From contig JAVWQH010000026.1 in assembly GCA_036635475.1 (NCBI GenBank), positions 1-28,196 on the forward strand: a stretch of 28,196 nt of DNA, read 5' to 3'. A program made the translations under genes and the position numbers. Positions 6,941 through 15,991 of this stretch are shown here, in pieces. The notes under the pieces are model-generated. The model searched no databases. It was not told the DNA's origin and saw only the letters and a list, made by a program, of their open reading frames with translations. The stretch comes from JAHHUA01 sp036635475 (GTDB lineage Bacteria > Bacillota > Clostridia > Oscillospirales > Ruminococcaceae). How positions within the stretch are numbered: the first letter of the stretch is position 1; every line of letters starts with the position of its first letter.

Positions 6941-9900
6941 TTGTTATCACCTCTTATTTTGTAACTGCTAATCCACGTATCATATTCATCAACGATTTTG
7001 CACCACTTGCCGTCTATTTTTTGAGATTTATTACGTTGCTCTTTGTATAATATTTGAATTACATCACCTACTGAAAACGGGTTATTACCATATGCCTTAC
7101 TTTGTATTTTCATTACTTGAAGCTCTCCGTCGGATAAATCGTAAAGTGTAATTCGAGGAGAGTATTTCGTGTTAATGTCTTGGACAAAATACAAACCTTG
7201 TAATTTAGGATTTGTATAATTAACGTATCCCAATAATTCTAATTGAGCCTGTATTTGCTCTCTAACCGGCATAGGCTTATTTTCTATCGTTTCATAAAGT
7301 TCATTAAAAAGTCCTTGATTGTCGATGTCACGAAATTGTTTTTCGGTTTCTCTTGCATATTTTTTAATGATTTCTATATCTACGGGTAGTTTAGCTTTAT
7401 TGAAAACCTTGCTTTGATAAATGCTTTGATACAATTCGTGAATTTGTAATAATTTCTGATTGCACCCAAATTCTTCAAACATTCCCAATTTAATTAATGC
7501 AGAAAGTTTTACCTTCCCAATATCTTGGTTTGTATTTGCAGCAATCACCAAATCTAAAAATGTGCCATTGAAGTTTTCACTGATAGAATTTAAACCATTT
7601 GCGAGATTAGCACTACACCCCTTGATGGTGTCCGTTCCAAGTCGCACAATATTGTCTTTGCAAATTGTTCTTCCGTTAGCATTACGCCAGTCATTGAATT
7701 GATATTTAATGCCCATTCGCTTTGCTTCACTTATTACATTTGCAATTTTAGTTGTATCTCCATCGTGAGAATTGATAGTTGCCGTAATAAATTCGACTGG
7801 GTGATGCGTTTTTAAAAACATAGATATATAGGCTGTAAGGGCATATGCGGCACTGTGAGAGTTTGAAGTAACTAATCCACTTTCCGAAATAAAGGTGTGT
7901 GCAGGGTCTTCCATTACAATGTCGTAAACAGGCTCTGTTTTATCTTTGGAGATTGACACGATTTCGTCTAAGAAAACAGGCAATCCTTTTTCAAATACTT
8001 TTGTTCTTCCAAGTTTATACTGCTCTTTTTTATGGCAGGAATTACAACACCATTGGAGATTGCTATCGAGATTATTACATCTGTTATTATCTTTATGATG
8101 TAGCTCAAAACTACCGCTTGCCGAATATTCTTTCTCGCAAATTTCACAACAATCACAATTTGATATATGTCGTTCTCGTGTGGTTTCAAAAATTACGCTT
8201 TGACCATTTGGATTTTTTTGAAAGCCACGCTCACCTTTAACAGGACAATTGCTGGCAAAGTTCCCATCGGTTAAATTATATTTTTTATCAGTATGGGCGT
8301 ATTTTCCAATAACATATAAAGTGTCTCCCACCTTTAAATCTGATAGTATCTTTTTGCCTTGACTGGTTGGAAATTTGTGATTTTCAGTACACGATATTTC
8401 AGCACCAGACTTTGTTACGACTTTATATGTTTGTTGTATGCCTGAAAACAAAATATCTTCAATCTTGTTTTTTCTTACTTTTAAATCATCAAACATTGAC
8501 AACGCATTTCCATACCCGTAAGAATTATATTTCTTATGTAGGTCATAATGGTTGGTTGCAATCGCATAATCTCTATCGTTTTTAATTCGATACATTTCTG
8601 CAACTGTTGGGTGAAACACGTTGTTTTTTATTCCAAGTCGCTGTATGATGGTGTCGCCAGAAATACATTTATTGAAAGAATATCGTGCAAATTCCAATAT
8701 ATCTGTCCATAGCTTATCTACTTGCTCTTGTATCCACCCTCTTGCGATTAAACCTTGTTTAAATTCAGGCTCAATCTTCGCCATTAGTTTTGGCTTCTTT
8801 TTAGCTGTTGCTTGACGAAGTTCGTCTGGATTTTTAAGTCCAGATAGTCTGCCTATTTCGATTAATTGTTCTTGATACACAATAATTCCGTAAGAAGAAG
8901 CTAAAATCGGCTCAAGGTCTTGGTGCAAATATGTGATTTCTTCTTGCCCCTTTTTTCGGTTTACATAGTTGGAAATATAACTCATAGCACCGGGGCGATA
9001 TAAAGCATTGGCTGCTCCCAAAGACTCAATATCTCTACATCCCATATCCTTGAGCATACGTTTCATACCGCCAGATTCAAACTGGAATATCAAATCTGTG
9101 TGACCTTGTGCAAATTCTTCCCATACGGCTTGGTCTTCCATATCAATCAAATGTGGTGCAATGTAGTTGTAGCCTTTACCTATCATATCAAGCACATCGT
9201 AAATGACATCTAATGTGCGTAAGCCCAACAAGTCAATTTTGACAAGCCCAAGATCATCGGCAGTGTGCATATCCCCTTGCAATACCCATATATTTTTACT
9301 TTCATCATATTCAAGTGCATTGTAGTAATCTGCGTTTCGCATACAAATTACTCGTCCACAAGGGTGAATGCCAAATGATTTTGGAAGCCCAGATAGTCTT
9401 GAAGCATATTCAAAAAGTTCTGGATAATCGGACTTATATTCGTCTAGCAATCCTAATTCAAGAGCATCTTTTATGCTTTCTTTATCAAGATTTTTGGTCA
9501 TTTGATTGGTAATTTCAAATGGCACACCCAAAACTTTTCCAATATCTTTGATAGCACCCTTTGCCCACATATATCCAAATTGACCGAGACAGACTACATT
9601 GTTTTCTCCATAAGTATTGATAATGAATTCCATTACTTTATCTCTGTCTGTAGGTGAAAAGTCAGTATCAACGTCTGGAATTTTAAGTTGCTTTCTTGTA
9701 ATGGTGCCATTCTTCAATAACTCAATAGCTCCAACGTCGATAAAGCGTTCAAAATACAGCCCAAATTTAATTGGGTCAATATCTACAATACCGCACAAAT
9801 AAGCGAGTAGTGAGCCACCTGCCGACCCTCTTGCAATTCCTCTGCGTTTTGCAGAAGATACATAACTATGTACTAACAGGTAATATCCCTCAAAACCCAT

Positions 9901-10881
9901 TTGAGTGACTGCGTTTATTTCATATTTTGCACGTTCCTTATATTTGTGCTGAATGTCTTTTGGGAGTTTGTCAAAACCTTTGTTTTTGTACCCTTGATTA
10001 CACAAATATTTTAAATATGCTTCTTCTGATTTAAACTGTGCAGGAACTGATTGGTGCGGTATAATCGGGGCAGACAACGGATACTCAGCGTTACATTTAT
10101 CGGCAATATCTTGAGTGTTCTGGATTGCGATTGAATTGTATTCTGCCGTACTTTTGCAAATCTCAATGACCTCTTGTTCGCTTTGCACGTAGCAGTCATT
10201 GTAAGTTTCCCCCGCTTCCCTAACCGTCCCGACTTGTACAAACACGCTGTGATATTTTTGGTCTTCACGTTTGAGATAATGGGCATCACAAGTGACAATG
10301 TATTTGATATTCAGCTTGTTGGCAAGGTTTACAATTTTTAAATTCAAATCTTGTTGTTCTTGAATGGCGTGAGATTGATATTCAAGATAGTAGTCGTCTG
10401 CAAATAACTTTTTGTATTTCATTGCGATTGCTTCTGCGGATATGTTGTCATCTGTTTCCAACGCTCTTTGCAATTCGCCAGCCATGCAAGCACTGCAACA
10501 AATAAGTCCTTCGTGATATTGCGTGAGTAATGTAAAGTCTATTCTTGGTTTCCCACGATATTTATACTTAGTCGATTCCGTTACGATTTTTTGCAAGTTT
10601 TGTCTGCCTGTTTCGTCTTTTACCAGTAATATCAAATGATGTGTTTTGCTTTCTTTGTTTTTAATGGTTCTGTCATCACAAATATAGCATTCGCAGCCGA
10701 TGATGCACTTTATGCCTGCGTCTTTTAGTAGCTTGTAGGCTTCACAACTTCCATATAAATTACCGTGGTCTGTAATGGCAACTGCTGATTGCCCAATTTC
10801 TTTTAGGCGTTCTGCCAACTCGTCAATTTGAATCATTCCATCTAATAAACTGTATTTGGTATGATTATGCAAACCTACTAT
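6934..10881 (-). CDS. dnaE: DNA polymerase III alpha subunit (DnaE) with an HNH intein
   Basis: The replicative polymerase, 1315 residues as translated and about 1046 after intein removal. In order: PHP domain (LHNHTKYSLLDG, ITDHGNLYG, TCDAHYL), the palm (RGSAGGSLL near residue 350; PDVDTDF near 401, with two catalytic Asp), the DLLGLRTL and YRPGAMSYI segments, YQEQL, then the FNK/SHSAAYA site split by the intein at 7861-8667, and a C-terminal region with an OB-like part. It is DnaE-type, not PolC, since it has no internal exonuclease. TTG at 10872 would begin at HNHT with no ribosome site. ATA at 10881 gives the conserved VGLHNHT and lies 7 bases after GGAAG, so I prefer it. The upstream nuclease gene ends 5 bases before it. 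Confidence 0.95.
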   Translation of the reverse strand: MVGLHNHTKYSLLDGMIQIDELAERLKEIGQSAVAITDHGNLYGSCEAYKLLKDAGIKCIIGCECYICDDRTIKNKESKTHHLILLVKDETGRQNLQKIVTESTKYKYRGKPRIDFTLLTQYHEGLICCSACMAGELQRALETDDNISAEAIAMKYKKLFADDYYLEYQSHAIQEQQDLNLKIVNLANKLNIKYIVTCDAHYLKREDQKYHSVFVQVGTVREAGETYNDCYVQSEQEVIEICKSTAEYNSIAIQNTQDIADKCNAEYPLSAPIIPHQSVPAQFKSEEAYLKYLCNQGYKNKGFDKLPKDIQHKYKERAKYEINAVTQMGFEGYYLLVHSYVSSAKRRGIARGSAGGSLLAYLCGIVDIDPIKFGLYFERFIDVGAIELLKNGTITRKQLKIPDVDTDFSPTDRDKVMEFIINTYGENNVVCLGQFGYMWAKGAIKDIGKVLGVPFEITNQMTKNLDKESIKDALELGLLDEYKSDYPELFEYASRLSGLPKSFGIHPCGRVICMRNADYYNALEYDESKNIWVLQGDMHTADDLGLVKIDLLGLRTLDVIYDVLDMIGKGYNYIAPHLIDMEDQAVWEEFAQGHTDLIFQFESGGMKRMLKDMGCRDIESLGAANALYRPGAMSYISNYVNRKKGQEEITYLHQDLEPILASSYGIIVYQEQLIEIGRLSGLKNPDELRQATAKKKPKLMAKIEPEFKQGLIARGWIQEQVDKLWTDILEFARYSFNKCISGDTIIQRLGIKNNVFHPTVAEMYRIKNDRDYAIATNHYDLHKKYNSYGYGNALSMFDDLKVRKNKIEDILFSGIQQTYKVVTKSGAEISCTENHKFPTSQGKKILSDLKVGDTLYVIGKYAHTDKKYNLTDGNFASNCPVKGERGFQKNPNGQSVIFETTRERHISNCDCCEICEKEYSASGSFELHHKDNNRCNNLDSNLQWCCNSCHKKEQYKLGRTKVFEKGLPVFLDEIVSISKDKTEPVYDIVMEDPAHTFISESGLVTSNSHSAAYALTAYISMFLKTHHPVEFITATINSHDGDTTKIANVISEAKRMGIKYQFNDWRNANGRTICKDNIVRLGTDTIKGCSANLANGLNSISENFNGTFLDLVIAANTNQDIGKVKLSALIKLGMFEEFGCNQKLLQIHELYQSIYQSKVFNKAKLPVDIEIIKKYARETEKQFRDIDNQGLFNELYETIENKPMPVREQIQAQLELLGYVNYTNPKLQGLYFVQDINTKYSPRITLYDLSDGELQVMKIQSKAYGNNPFSVGDVIQILYKEQRNKSQKIDGKWCKIVDEYDTWISSYKIRGDNKS
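7861..8667 (-). mobile_element. intein with HNH endonuclease in DnaE
   Basis: An in-frame protein intron of 269 residues. It begins CISGDTII (block A, Cys1) right after SFNK of the polymerase and ends HTFISESGLVTSN, followed by Ser of SHSAAYALTAY, the expected +1 nucleophile. A block-B-like CTENHKF segment and VYDIVMEDPAHTF (block F) are present. Between them is an HNH nuclease-like domain with Cys pairs (CDCCEICEKEY, FELHHKDNNRCNNLDSN, CCNSCH). The penultimate residue is Ser, not the usual His, so splicing may be slower or use a variant mechanism. The insertion lies a few residues past the site of the cyanobacterial split DnaE intein, in the same conserved motif. Confidence 0.93.
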
Positions 10882-10885
10882 TTTA

Positions 10886-11701
10886 TCACTTCCATTCGTC
10901 TGCTTGATTTAAGCATTTTTTTTGATGGCTACACAGATTGCAGCAAAAGAATTCTTTTTCTGGGTTAAACGCCATATCCCACTTATAGGGAATATTTTTG
11001 TCTAACTTCTCAATTCCTGCAATGGTGTCTGCAACATATGCTTCAAGGTCTTGTTTTAATTCTGGTGTATATGGAATATTAACCATTCCGTCTTGATAGT
11101 CGCCAATCGTGTCAAGCGTGTTTCTCTCAACTAACTTGCCATTTATAAGTGCGTACTTCAGCATATTAAATCCGAGAAAAATCGGCTTTTCTGGAAATTT
11201 GTCCTCTAACGCTCGTCCATAAATTGAAAGCTGACGCTGCTTATCAATCAAGTGTTTTGCTGTGAATTTAGAACTTGTTTTATAATCTTCTATGTAAATA
11301 GCACCGTTTTTTTCGTACCACTTATCTATGTAGCCTTGTATAGATATTTTGCCGACATCAATTATAAAATGTTCTTCTGTATGTATTTCTTTTACTTCGG
11401 GTTTTTTATAGTTATAAAAATAATGCGACACACAGTCTATATATTTTCTTGCAACATTGTCACTTATCCACGGAAGCCCTAACATATCAGCATCATCTAC
11501 GGCTTCCAAAAACATATCCAGTCCTTGCTCTGCACTGATTTTTCCGTTGTCCATCTGCTCTACAGCTTCGTGTACCGCTGTGCCAAGAAAAGAATATATA
11601 TTGTCACCACCACGCTGATGTAATATGTATGTATAATAATAACTGCGTGGGCAGTTGTTGAATGTGTCAAGCCTTGAAAAAGAAAACAACTCTTTCTCCA
11701 A
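10886..11701 (-). CDS. PD-(D/E)XK nuclease, Cas4/RecB type with Fe-S-like cysteines
   Basis: A 271-residue nuclease of the RecB/Cas4/AddB-C superfamily. FSFSRLDTFNNCPRSYYY opens the fold; GTAVHE gives the motif-I His; QGYIDKWYE gives the metal-binding Asp; IEDYKTS is the (D/E)xK motif; RQLSIYGRAL is the QxxxY motif. One Cys at residue 17 and a C-terminal CCNLCSHQKKC cluster fit the four-Cys iron-sulphur site of Cas4 and AddB. The family digests DNA ends, often 5' to 3'. The start is TTG, 6 bases after GAGGAGG. Its place between primase and polymerase suggests a phage recombination or end-processing role. No cas1 or CRISPR array is nearby, so adaptation is unlikely. Confidence 0.88.
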   Translation of the reverse strand: MEKELFSFSRLDTFNNCPRSYYYTYILHQRGGDNIYSFLGTAVHEAVEQMDNGKISAEQGLDMFLEAVDDADMLGLPWISDNVARKYIDCVSHYFYNYKKPEVKEIHTEEHFIIDVGKISIQGYIDKWYEKNGAIYIEDYKTSSKFTAKHLIDKQRQLSIYGRALEDKFPEKPIFLGFNMLKYALINGKLVERNTLDTIGDYQDGMVNIPYTPELKQDLEAYVADTIAGIEKLDKNIPYKWDMAFNPEKEFFCCNLCSHQKKCLNQADEWK

Positions 11702-11713
11702 CGAATACCTCCT

Positions 11714-12724
11714 CTATACAAAAACTATTCCATTATTTAGTATTTCATTTAATTTATCCACTCCCAAATCGGTTGGGCTACATTTTTCAGGTAATGACTG
11801 GCTAAGTCTGTAGTCCCAATATCCAATACCCATGTCAAACATTTTGGTGTATTTTTGGAGTAGCTTTATGTTTCCCATAGTGACGCTTAAATCTAGCCCA
11901 TTGTCTAACAAAAATATAATATTTTTAGGATACAGTTCAATTAACAATTTGCACTGTGCTTTATGTAGTGCGTTTCCACCGAGTGCCACTACATTTCTAA
12001 TGTCATAGCTATACGCCTGCATTACGCTTTTTTCGCTTTCGCAAATATACACATTGTTGCCAGTTAAATACTCAAAATTGTGAGAGTACCCGTATAGCGT
12101 CTCGCTTATTCTGCAAGGAATTAAATACAAGTATTTCATATCATCTTCTGACATTTCCCAATTTGCTCTACCTTTCATGCCGATAATTTGACCTATTGAG
12201 TTGTAAATTGGAATTACAATGCGTTGCGATTCTGGGTCGTATCGTAAGTCAAAAAATTGTTGTGCCTCAAATGAAATATTGTCTTTTACAAATCTTGTAA
12301 ATGCACCTTTGTGGTATTGCATTAAATCTGATAATTGGTACGTTTTTAGAACATTTTCTCCTGCGTTTCGTAATCTCAGTTTCTTATAAAAACCACCAAA
12401 TGCATCATGTTTCTGTTTGTCTTCATAATAATCTTGAATTTGCAATTCAGCTTTAATATAGTTGATTACTTCTCCGAATGTTGTTGACTGTTCTTTTATA
12501 ATTAAGGAAAAAAAGTCATAAGATTGATTGTGGGCGAAATCTTGAGCGTATAATTTGTCATTATTTTGCAGTTTAATTCTAATTGACGTTTTATTACCGT
12601 CAAAATCTCGCCCACATCTTATCTCATTAGTCCTAATGTCAACATTGGCAAAGCCGAAGTTCTCAAGAATATTTTTAATGTGTTCCGGCGATTCAAGAAG
12701 CCTTGCTTTTATTTCGTTGAGAAT
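11714..12724 (-). CDS. dnaG: DnaG-type primase, ATT start restores N-terminal domain
   Basis: The primase makes RNA primers for the DnaB-type helicase encoded just upstream. A conventional start (TTG 12445) gives only 243 residues. The frame is open for 93 further codons with no stop and no ATG/GTG/TTG in between, encoding LLESPEHIKNILENFGF, IRCGRDFDGNKTSIRI and FFSLIIKEQSTTFGEVINYI, the typical N-terminal domain of phage DnaG proteins. Start: ATT at 12724-12722, 10 bases after AGGTGG at 12740-12735. Total about 336 residues. The TOPRIM-like part has NVYICESEKSVMQA, VVALGGNAL and IIFLLDNGLD. Only one Cys remains where a zinc ribbon is expected, so zinc binding may be lost. Confidence 0.82.
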   Translation of the reverse strand: MLNEIKARLLESPEHIKNILENFGFANVDIRTNEIRCGRDFDGNKTSIRIKLQNNDKLYAQDFAHNQSYDFFSLIIKEQSTTFGEVINYIKAELQIQDYYEDKQKHDAFGGFYKKLRLRNAGENVLKTYQLSDLMQYHKGAFTRFVKDNISFEAQQFFDLRYDPESQRIVIPIYNSIGQIIGMKGRANWEMSEDDMKYLYLIPCRISETLYGYSHNFEYLTGNNVYICESEKSVMQAYSYDIRNVVALGGNALHKAQCKLLIELYPKNIIFLLDNGLDLSVTMGNIKLLQKYTKMFDMGIGYWDYRLSQSLPEKCSPTDLGVDKLNEILNNGIVFV

Positions 12725-12742
12725 ACTTCGTTCACCACCTAA

Positions 12743-14296
12743 CTATGTAATATATCCGTGTTTTGGGCGGCACTGTGCTACTTCTTTGAATATTCCGTGT
12801 GCCCCGTCAAATTGCAATAAATATGCAACACCATTATCATCTGAACTTTGTCCATTTCGAGCCTTGTCAACAAAAAGCATCCTATGTGGCTGATTCACGT
12901 TGGGTTCGTACTCTTGTTCCACCCATTTACCATTAATGTTTTTTTGTTGGAAAGGTCTACAAAACAGCTTTTTATTACTGGGGTCTAATTCTTCAGGATA
13001 TACTTTACGCATAAGTAGCAATGTTTCAAGAATTTCTTTAATTGCTTTACTGCCGCTTAATACTGACGCATCGAGAAATAGCTTCCCAAGTGTATTTATT
13101 GTGAGCTGAATAGAAGCAAGCATAATTACATTATATTTTTTCGCCATTTTATCAAGCTCTCGGCTATCTTTTATAAGAGATAAATACTCTTTACTGTCAG
13201 AGCTTTGGTCGAAATCAAGTTTGAAAGTGTCATATAACACTGTGTCGTATCCATATTTCAAAACATTCTCACGAATTTTCTTTTTTACAAGTGCCATATT
13301 TGCGTCTGGAATTGCAATAAATTTTACTTTACCCTTATAATTATCTCTCCAATATTGTTGTGCCACTTTATACATCTTTTTATCTTCATCATTTATAGTC
13401 CCGTTTTTCATTTTAGTTTTCGTTAAATTGTAATATCTAAAATGTTTATACAATATCCAAATAATGAAGTTCATCTTGAAGACTTTGCATTTTTGCTCAT
13501 TACTGATAATCAATGCTTTTCGCCCTCTGTGCAACAGCCCCATAATAATAGTAATCCACGCTGTGGATTTACCGGTTGAAGAATATCCGCCAAGCATATT
13601 AAGCGTTCCGTCAAGTAGCCCACCGATTTGCCTTGACAAGAATGGAAAGCAACTCATACTGTCACCGTTGATATCCTCTCCGCTACAATCAAATGGGACG
13701 CCATTCTCCAATCCTGCCACACAATCATCTAAAAACTGATCGTCAAAATCAATATCTTCCTCTTCCAACACTCTACTGGAATATCCTGTGCCAAATGTGC
13801 TGAGACGGCTTTCATACCAATCCAATACGCTTTCGCTGTCCATTTTACGGAACAAGCTTAACGGTGCAATTTCTTTTCCATTTTCGTTGATTGGCTGTAG
13901 TAAATTAAATCCATTGCGATGCAACCCCAATATAATGTTTTCACGATATAATTTGTCTATATATGTTTCCCAGTTTTTCTCGTTAATTATATCTATTAGA
14001 TTTTGCACGGTGTCCCAACCGCCACGCTCTTCAAATCCGACCTCCACATTGTCTGAAATATTGGAAAGCATTGTAACTTCGTCAAATGAAGTAAAACCTT
14101 TGTCTACGAGTTGTTGGGCGAGTGCGAAATAATACGCTCCGTCTTCCGTGATAAAATCTTTTGTGTGCAGCTTGGCTTCCGCCAACAACAAAGGGTCTTT
14201 GTAAATACAAGCAATTACATTGCCCTCTGTTGTTTTGCGACCAGCCAAAAGTTCTTTGGGATATTTGGCTTCACAGCCACTAATATATAATCCTAT
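12743..14296 (-). CDS. dnaB: DnaB-like replicative helicase, ATA start
   Basis: A hexameric-helicase-type ATPase of 517 residues. The N-terminal part (KTTEGNVIACIYKDPLLL, KDFITEDGAYYF) is the DnaB N domain; the RecA-like core has Walker A GGYSSTGKST near residue 235, NEQKCK, Walker B-like TVLYDTFKL, and MLASIQLTIN. It unwinds the fork and recruits the primase downstream. TTG at 14248 has no ribosome site and would delete KYPKELLAGR, conserved in phage relatives. The frame reaches ATA at 14296-14294, which overlaps the previous TAG stop (ATAG) and sits 9 bases after GGCGG of GGCGGTGAT. It ends in TAG, in frame with the primase 18 bases on. Confidence 0.88.
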   Translation of the reverse strand: MGLYISGCEAKYPKELLAGRKTTEGNVIACIYKDPLLLAEAKLHTKDFITEDGAYYFALAQQLVDKGFTSFDEVTMLSNISDNVEVGFEERGGWDTVQNLIDIINEKNWETYIDKLYRENIILGLHRNGFNLLQPINENGKEIAPLSLFRKMDSESVLDWYESRLSTFGTGYSSRVLEEEDIDFDDQFLDDCVAGLENGVPFDCSGEDINGDSMSCFPFLSRQIGGLLDGTLNMLGGYSSTGKSTAWITIIMGLLHRGRKALIISNEQKCKVFKMNFIIWILYKHFRYYNLTKTKMKNGTINDEDKKMYKVAQQYWRDNYKGKVKFIAIPDANMALVKKKIRENVLKYGYDTVLYDTFKLDFDQSSDSKEYLSLIKDSRELDKMAKKYNVIMLASIQLTINTLGKLFLDASVLSGSKAIKEILETLLLMRKVYPEELDPSNKKLFCRPFQQKNINGKWVEQEYEPNVNQPHRMLFVDKARNGQSSDDNGVAYLLQFDGAHGIFKEVAQCRPKHGYIT

Positions 14297-14772
14297 TTGT
14301 TATCACCGCCTTCATAATAAGCCAACGGATTTTTTCTTTTTTTGGCACGATATGTAGGCTCTGTATTTTCTGTTTGTAGAGAGATGTCCACAGGTTTTGA
14401 TAATTGCTTAAAATCGGACAAGTTGTTTTTTAAGATAGCGAGAAAGTACCTGATTTTACCGTATTCACTTTGAAAATCTTTTGACATAGACTTGTCTATT
14501 AAGTCACGACTATCTTGTAAATACGCCAATATTGTTTCATAACCGAATGTTTCGGAAATTGCACTCATTTCGCTATATAAAGCCGTATTGACTACTTTAT
14601 ACCCGAAAATATCATAGATTATTGCAAACGTGTCATCTTTAACTTTTTGCTTCATTTGAATTTTATTGTATTCCGCCTCAGAGCAATAGTAATGATTTAC
14701 CTTGCCAACCTGTACTTTAAAGGCTGTATTTCTGTCTATTTTTATTCCGTGGCATTTACATTTTACTAGCAG
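14293..14772 (-). CDS. zinc-finger-like protein, CTG start, unknown role
   Basis: A 159-residue protein. The N-terminus has CKCHG and a YYCSEAEY segment, a spacing seen in small treble-clef zinc fingers; the rest is helical with no motif I recognise, ending in a Lys/Arg-rich YRAKKRKNPLAYYEGGDNK tail. The frame's first codon of the usual type, GTG at 14781, touches the end of AGGAGG at 14786-14781 and cannot be the start. CTG at 14772-14770 lies 8 bases downstream and yields LVKCKCHG, so I choose it. Its location between the Sak4-like ATPase and the helicase would suit a helicase loader or accessory factor, but that is only context. Confidence 0.65.
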   Translation of the reverse strand: MLVKCKCHGIKIDRNTAFKVQVGKVNHYYCSEAEYNKIQMKQKVKDDTFAIIYDIFGYKVVNTALYSEMSAISETFGYETILAYLQDSRDLIDKSMSKDFQSEYGKIRYFLAILKNNLSDFKQLSKPVDISLQTENTEPTYRAKKRKNPLAYYEGGDNK

Positions 14773-14805
14773 AGCTGTCACCTCCTACGTATCTGCCGTG
14801 TAAAA

Positions 14806-15948
14806 TTATTCGTTAAGTGTATCTAAAATCTGGTTGAGAGTTTCAATCGGTGTGTCATCGCCCATAACTCCGCCATCAAGTAGTGCCTTTACTTGTATCT
14901 TAACTTCTCGTGTAGAGGTTTTGAATTTTGAACGAATCGTGTTAAGCAGGTCTTCTTTATTTACTGTATTTATGTCTTCGGCTTCTGATGGCTCGTCAAT
15001 TTCAATGTCAATGTCTTCTGACGCTTGCTCTACCACGACAACGGGTTTGGCTTTTGATGCGGGGTTTTTAATCGGTTTATCATTAGACTTGTGGTTATCC
15101 TTTTCATTGGCGATAGCATCTGTAATGGCTTTAATAAATGCGTCTGCATCTAATGGGATAGAGTCAACAATATTTGCAAAACGAGACTTTGAATCAATAG
15201 TATAATTGTCATCTCGAAATGTAATTTTACGGCTCTCAGACATTACCTTACCTTTGATAATATCCTCGTGTGTAACCATATTTTTTTTGCCTGTTTTATT
15301 CTTAACAATTTCACGGTCAATAGATGCTACGCCCAGTACGTGAAGTTTTGTTTTAATTGCATTGAAATATTTTTGCATCATATTTGTTGTAAGTGTGGAA
15401 TATGTTTCGCCAGTTGTTGGGTCTTCAATGTCACGTTTTTTGGTGTGTCCAATTATAGCAAATGACACTCCTACGGATTTTAACTCCCACAATTTATCGA
15501 GGACAATTTCAATAGCCTTATCTTGTCCTGCTCCAAAGCCTCCAAATGCGGCATTAATCGTAGAAACCTTTTTACCGTCTTTTTTGCCAGCGGCTTCAAC
15601 ATTGTGTAAGCGGATAACCTCTGGTTCTACAATCTCAAATAGTTGGTCATATGTATCAAGAATAGCAACACGAAGATTTGGATAGTCAGTTTCTTTATTT
15701 TGAACAATGTCGTCAACAATGGCAGCAAATGTTTTCCAATTTGGAACATCCTCAGACACTATTCCATTAATTGCATCGTGCCCATCTTCTTTGCCAATAT
15801 TAAGTGCAATATATCCATCAGCACCAACAACCTTTTCGCACACCTCTTTTAAAAGTGTGGATTTGCCAATCCCCGCTTCCCCGATCACGCCTAAATTGTA
15901 CGCAAAAATATCGTCTGCAATTACTTTTTTCTTACCGTATTTACCCAT
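14806..15948 (-). CDS. Sak4/RecA-like phage ATPase
   Basis: A 380-residue P-loop ATPase of the phage AAA_24/Sak4 type, thought to act as single-strand annealing or recombination protein. Walker A GEAGIGKST at residues 23-31; KEDGHDAING; Walker B RVAILDTYDQLFE; then a GHTKKRD sensor-like segment and TTNMMQKYFNAIKTKLHVLGV. The C-terminal third is low-complexity (Lys/Pro then acidic), followed by a helical tail. The ATG follows AGGAGATATTTA. It lies directly downstream of the ssDNA-binding protein gene, the usual partner of Sak4-like proteins. The family assignment is firm; the exact activity is inferred. Confidence 0.85.
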   Translation of the reverse strand: MGKYGKKKVIADDIFAYNLGVIGEAGIGKSTLLKEVCEKVVGADGYIALNIGKEDGHDAINGIVSEDVPNWKTFAAIVDDIVQNKETDYPNLRVAILDTYDQLFEIVEPEVIRLHNVEAAGKKDGKKVSTINAAFGGFGAGQDKAIEIVLDKLWELKSVGVSFAIIGHTKKRDIEDPTTGETYSTLTTNMMQKYFNAIKTKLHVLGVASIDREIVKNKTGKKNMVTHEDIIKGKVMSESRKITFRDDNYTIDSKSRFANIVDSIPLDADAFIKAITDAIANEKDNHKSNDKPIKNPASKAKPVVVVEQASEDIDIEIDEPSEAEDINTVNKEDLLNTIRSKFKTSTREVKIQVKALLDGGVMGDDTPIETLNQILDTLNE

Positions 15949-15991
15949 TAAATATCTCCTTAATTTTAATTAAATTTATTTTTCTTCATTC

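Noticed and set aside
10886..11701. Cas4-like nuclease as part of a CRISPR system
   Set aside because: No cas1, cas2 or repeat-spacer array occurs in the window; phage replication nuclease is the simpler reading.
12722..12760. In-frame TAG between helicase and primase, suggesting amber recoding and a helicase-primase fusion
   Set aside because: TAG also ends several other genes at normal family lengths, and the primase has its own ribosome site after the TAG; the standard code is sufficient.
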